Shown in pieces: positions 61,027 to 64,000 of a stretch of 64,000 nucleotides of DNA. Source of the stretch: an uncultured Muribaculaceae bacterium (GTDB lineage: Bacteria > Bacteroidota > Bacteroidia > Bacteroidales > Muribaculaceae). Within the stretch, counting starts at the first letter, position 1. Every line of letters begins with the position of its first letter. The DNA is taken from NCBI GenBank assembly GCA_910585755.1, contig CAJUFH010000009.1:1-64000 (forward strand). The letters run 5' to 3'. The notes below the pieces were generated by a model. That model was not told where the DNA came from and ran no database searches. It saw nothing but the letters and a program-made list of their open reading frames with translations. Both the position numbers and the translations under genes were made by a program.

Positions 61027-62604
61027 GTGAGCCTCACGGACGAAATAAAGAAACGGCGCACGTTCGCGATCATTTCGCACCCCGACGCCGGTAAAACAAC
61101 CCTTACCGAGAAACTGCTTCTCTTCGGCGGCGCGATTCACGTGGCCGGCGCGGTGAAGTCCAACAAAATCAAGAAAACCGCTACCTCCGACTGGATGGAG
61201 ATTGAGAAGCAGCGCGGCATTTCAGTCGCGACTTCCGTAATGGGCTTCAACTACGGCGATTACAAAATCAATATCCTCGACACTCCCGGTCACCAGGATT
61301 TCGCCGAGGACACCTACCGCACTCTTACGGCGGTGGATTCCGTAATCATCGTGGTCGACGTGGCGAAAGGCGTCGAGCAGCAGACCCGCAAACTGATGGA
61401 GGTCTGCCGCATGCGCAATACCCCGGTGATTATCTTCGTCAACAAGCTCGACCGCGAGGGGCGCGACCCGTTCGACATTCTCGACGAGCTTGAGGCTGAG
61501 CTGAAAATCAGCGTCCGCCCTCTGTCGTGGCCGATTAACATCGGTGCCAAGTTCAAGGGAGTGTATAATATCTACGAGCACTCTCTCGACCTGTTCAAGC
61601 CTGACAAACAGAAGGTTTCCGAACGAGTTGAAATCTCCGACCTTTCCGACAAGCGAATCGACGAGGCTGTCGGAGAAACCGATGCCGCGAAGCTAAGGGA
61701 GGACCTTGACCTTATCGAGGGGGTCTACCCGGAGTTCGATGTCGAGCAGTATCTCCAGGGTAAGCTCGCCCCGGTGTTCTTCGGCTCGGCGCTGAACACG
61801 TTCGGCGTGAAGGAGCTGCTTGACTGCTTCGTGAAAATCGCCCCCACGCCCCGACCCATCCAGGCTGAGGAGAGGGTGATCAAACCTGAGGAAGAACCGT
61901 TCACCGGGTTCGTTTTCAAGATTCACGCCAATATGGACCCGAACCACCGCTCGTGTATCGCCTTCGTTAAAGTCTGCTCCGGCAAGTTCGAGCGCAACGC
62001 CAATTACAAGCACGTCCGTTCTGGCAAAATGATGCGTTTCGCGGCACCCACCGCGTTCATGGCGCAGAAAAAGAGCGTCGTAGACGAGGCTTATCCGGGC
62101 GACATAGTCGGATTGCCGGATACGGGCAGCTTCAAAATCGGCGACACCCTGACCGAGGGGGAAGTGCTTCATTTCAAGGGGCTTCCCTCCTTCTCGCCGG
62201 AAATGTTCAAGTACATCGACAACACCGACCCGATGAAGTCGAAGCAGCTCGAAAAGGGGGTACAGCAGTTGATGGACGAGGGTGTCGCGCAGTTGTTTGT
62301 CAACCAGTTCAACGGCCGCAAGCTGATAGGGACGGTAGGCCAGTTGCAGTTCGAGGTAATCCAGTACCGCCTCCTCCACGAGTATGGCGCGCAGTGCCGC
62401 TGGGAGCCGATTTCGCTCTATAAGGCGTGCTGGATAGAGAGCGACGACGCCGAGGCGCTCGCCGCGTTCAAACGCCGCAAGCAGCAGTTCATGGCTGTCG
62501 ACCGCGACGGCCGCGACGTGTTCCTCGCCGATTCAAACTACGTCCTGCAGATGGCGCAGGCGGATTTCCCGAAAATCCGTTTCCACTTCTCCAGCGAGTT
62601 TTAA
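61027..62604 (+). CDS. prfC: Peptide chain release factor 3
   Basis: A translational GTPase that recycles RF1 and RF2. The 525 residues show G1 ISHPDAGKTTLTEKL (near 16), G2 EKQRGISVATSVM, G3 ILDTPGHQDFAEDTYR and G4 FVNKLDREGRDP, and the C-terminal FLADSNYVLQMAQADFP. It starts at GTG 61027, 11 bases after rfbD. Confidence 0.97.
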   Translation: MSLTDEIKKRRTFAIISHPDAGKTTLTEKLLLFGGAIHVAGAVKSNKIKKTATSDWMEIEKQRGISVATSVMGFNYGDYKINILDTPGHQDFAEDTYRTLTAVDSVIIVVDVAKGVEQQTRKLMEVCRMRNTPVIIFVNKLDREGRDPFDILDELEAELKISVRPLSWPINIGAKFKGVYNIYEHSLDLFKPDKQKVSERVEISDLSDKRIDEAVGETDAAKLREDLDLIEGVYPEFDVEQYLQGKLAPVFFGSALNTFGVKELLDCFVKIAPTPRPIQAEERVIKPEEEPFTGFVFKIHANMDPNHRSCIAFVKVCSGKFERNANYKHVRSGKMMRFAAPTAFMAQKKSVVDEAYPGDIVGLPDTGSFKIGDTLTEGEVLHFKGLPSFSPEMFKYIDNTDPMKSKQLEKGVQQLMDEGVAQLFVNQFNGRKLIGTVGQLQFEVIQYRLLHEYGAQCRWEPISLYKACWIESDDAEALAAFKRRKQQFMAVDRDGRDVFLADSNYVLQMAQADFPKIRFHFSSEF

Positions 62605-62635
62605 GGCAAACCACGCCGTACACAAGCGGCACACA

Positions 62636-62725
62636 AGATATACACATAATATACCGAAAACAAGTGCGATAGACTCTGCAAAGTTTATCGCACTTTTGTG
62701 TATATCTACGGCATATTATGTGTAT
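62636..62725. repeat. Nested inverted repeats upstream of the integrase
   Basis: Three nested pairs: AGATATACACA (62636-62646) with TGTGTATATCT (62697-62707), perfect; a 17-base arm (62640-62656) with 62709-62725, one mismatch; and the hairpin AAGTGCGATA/TATCGCACTT (62662-62671, 62686-62695). The innermost hairpin is followed by TTTTGTG and may terminate prfC. The outer arms reach into the integrase -7 box, so they may be recombinase-binding or regulatory sites. Confidence 0.6.
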
Positions 62726-62777
62726 CTTTGCGGTGCGGAATTGGTGCGCCGCGGAATTGGCGCACCATGCGCACCAT
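62723..62777 (+). promoter_or_regulatory. Integrase promoter and repeat-rich leader
   Basis: TATCTTTG (62723-62730) is an exact -7 box. It is followed by two tandem copies of GCGGAATTGG(T/C)GC and by the inverted pair GGTGCGCC/GGCGCACC, so the leader of about 60 bases could fold and hide the integrase start. Confidence 0.5.
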
Positions 62778-62796
62778 TTTGTCAGAAACTTGTGAA

Positions 62797-63930
62797 ATGA
62801 AGGAGAAAACTAAAGAACTGGTCTACCTGCGCAGCAGACCGAGAAAGGACGGCACTATGTCGCTTTTCCTGCGTGCCACCGTCAACGGGGTGCGCAAGGA
62901 TGAGTATCTGAAACTCTATCTTGTGCCGGAGCGCACGAAGGCTGACCGCGAGAAAAACCGCAATACTCTCGCTCTGGCGGAGAGTATCAAGGCGCAGCGC
63001 GTTGTCGAGCTTCAGCAGATGCGGTTCGGCATTGACGCGCCGGTCGTCAAGGATGTTCTGTTCTACGACTACATGCAGGCTGTCATTGACCGAAAGGAGG
63101 GCACGACTAAGACTTCATGGCAGAACTGCCGCGCCCACCTGTTGCGCTACGAGCCGAATTTGAAGCTGAAGATTTCTGACATTACGCCGCGATGGGTGAG
63201 GGGATTCCGGGACTATCTCGACGAGAAGGCGATGCAGTGGGCTATTGATGACCGGAAGCGCGAAGTCGAACCAAGGCAGCTCGCGCAGGGGACGAAGGCT
63301 CTGATGTTTCAGAAGCTTTGCACTGTGTTCAATCTCGCGGTCAAGGAGGGTTTGCTGGCGCGGAATCCTTCGCTGAATGTTGAGCGGTTCAAGGAGCCGG
63401 AGTCTGACCGCGAGTTTTTGAGCGTTGAGGAAATGCGGCATCTCGCGGCGGTACCTGCTCCGTCGGAGGTCTTGGGGCGTGCGTTTTTCTTTTCGTGCTT
63501 AACGGGGCTACGGTGGTCGGACATTGAAAAGCTGACTTGGCACGAGGTGGGGAAGGTCGGCAATGTGACGCGGATCGTGTTCAAGCAGAAGAAGACCCGG
63601 AGCCGGGAGTATCTTGATGTCAACGACCAGGCGGTGACGCTGATGGGCGAACGGGGAGAGGACGGTGCGAGGGTGTTCGCCGGGCTGGGTACGATACAGC
63701 AAGCGAGGATAAGCATAGCGGCCTGGGTGAAAGCGGCCGGAATCAACAAGCATATCACGTTCCATTGCGCCCGCCACTCGTTCGCTATCATGATGCTCGA
63801 CGCCGGGGTTGACCTCTACACGCTGTCAAAACTCATGGGGCACAAGTCCATTGAGTCAACTCAGATTTATGCGAAGATTTTGGACAAGCACAAACAGGCG
63901 GCAATAACCCGCATCCCGAAAATTTTCTAG
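62797..63930 (+). CDS. Tyrosine recombinase / site-specific integrase
   Basis: A 377-residue phage-integrase-family recombinase of the type seen in Bacteroidales mobile elements. An N-terminal arm-binding part (about 1-100) and SAM-like core-binding domain (100-200) precede the catalytic domain with LTGLRWSDIEKLTW (first Arg), HCARHSFAIMML (HxxR), MGHKSI (His) and the nucleophile Tyr in QIYAKIL. I chose ATG 62797, since family sequence (KTKELVYLRSRPR) begins there and earlier starts lie inside the leader repeats. No other element gene is in the window, so the element, if present, extends to the right. Confidence 0.9.
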   Translation: MKEKTKELVYLRSRPRKDGTMSLFLRATVNGVRKDEYLKLYLVPERTKADREKNRNTLALAESIKAQRVVELQQMRFGIDAPVVKDVLFYDYMQAVIDRKEGTTKTSWQNCRAHLLRYEPNLKLKISDITPRWVRGFRDYLDEKAMQWAIDDRKREVEPRQLAQGTKALMFQKLCTVFNLAVKEGLLARNPSLNVERFKEPESDREFLSVEEMRHLAAVPAPSEVLGRAFFFSCLTGLRWSDIEKLTWHEVGKVGNVTRIVFKQKKTRSREYLDVNDQAVTLMGERGEDGARVFAGLGTIQQARISIAAWVKAAGINKHITFHCARHSFAIMMLDAGVDLYTLSKLMGHKSIESTQIYAKILDKHKQAAITRIPKIF

Positions 63931-64000
63931 CGATGGCTCTGCAAGACCATCAGGACGACGTGTTTTCCCGTTTCTGAAAATCTCATTGCGGTTGTCCGTG

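Noticed and set aside
63931..64000. Open frame after the integrase (14 codons from ATG 63934)
   Set aside because: Too short, no match; the last 70 bases hold nothing I can support.

Overview
The window is a chromosomal segment of a Bacteroidales bacterium, most likely a member of the Muribaculaceae or a close relative. The basis is the GC-rich coding DNA, the Bacteroidota promoter form (TTTG, about 19 bases, TAnnTTTG) in front of many genes, families typical of the order (PCMD-domain lipoprotein, DUF4923, DUF4250, DUF3127, BT_3928-type DoxX protein, ptb-buk, carboxynorspermidine decarboxylase), and secreted proteins with Bacteroidales-type signals. No rRNA, tRNA, CRISPR array or insertion sequence was seen.

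Layout. 1-8155 is housekeeping on the plus strand: a membrane protein fragment, an RluA-type pseudouridine synthase, fmt, a metal-responsive pair (HMA-AraC regulator and HMA-tailed metal permease), pyrB-pyrI-flavin reductase, glyA and plsC. 8267-10115 is an AT-rich, complete PvuII-type restriction-modification system (methyltransferase, controller protein, endonuclease) between terminators. 10492-13193 carries groES, groEL and a DUF4332 gene. 13354-17407 is a four-gene cell-envelope cluster (two paralogous beta-barrels, a PCMD lipoprotein, a second barrel type). 17517-20327 runs leftward (DUF4923, TM2, tatD, polyprenyl synthase) and diverges from DUF4250-uvrD-nspC-GH43. A convergent sulfatase, a glycosyltransferase, radC and a large secreted protein follow, then ptb-buk.

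33750-34303 is an AT-rich stretch with no large gene. It holds a well-supported small RNA or leader unit with a perfect promoter, a 25-codon frame and an intrinsic terminator. htpG, clpC and gyrA follow, then a TPR protein, a HicAB toxin-antitoxin pair, and a leftward block (DUF5131, AIM24, purA, fur, dnaG, porin, purT). 52644-60017 has a DUF3127 OB-fold protein ending in an SSB-like tip and a long leftward run (folE, SPOR, tpiA, BT_3928-type, DUF1599, M16-like, kdsB, ThiE-like). rfbD, prfC and a tyrosine recombinase, probably the edge of an integrated element, end the window.

Main points of interest. (1) By eye, the PvuII site CAGCTG does not occur anywhere in the 64 kb, although CAGCT and AGCTG are each common; Gln-Leu pairs use CTC, CTT or TTG instead of CTG. 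(2) The controller-gene promoter in the restriction system lacks a -33 box and has an inverted repeat beside that position. (3) groESL and clpC both carry sigma-54-type -24/-12 promoters. (4) An HMA-AraC regulator is followed by three direct repeats and an HMA-tailed permease. (5) A probable unannotated small RNA lies between ptb and htpG. (6) REP-like elements abut stop codons.
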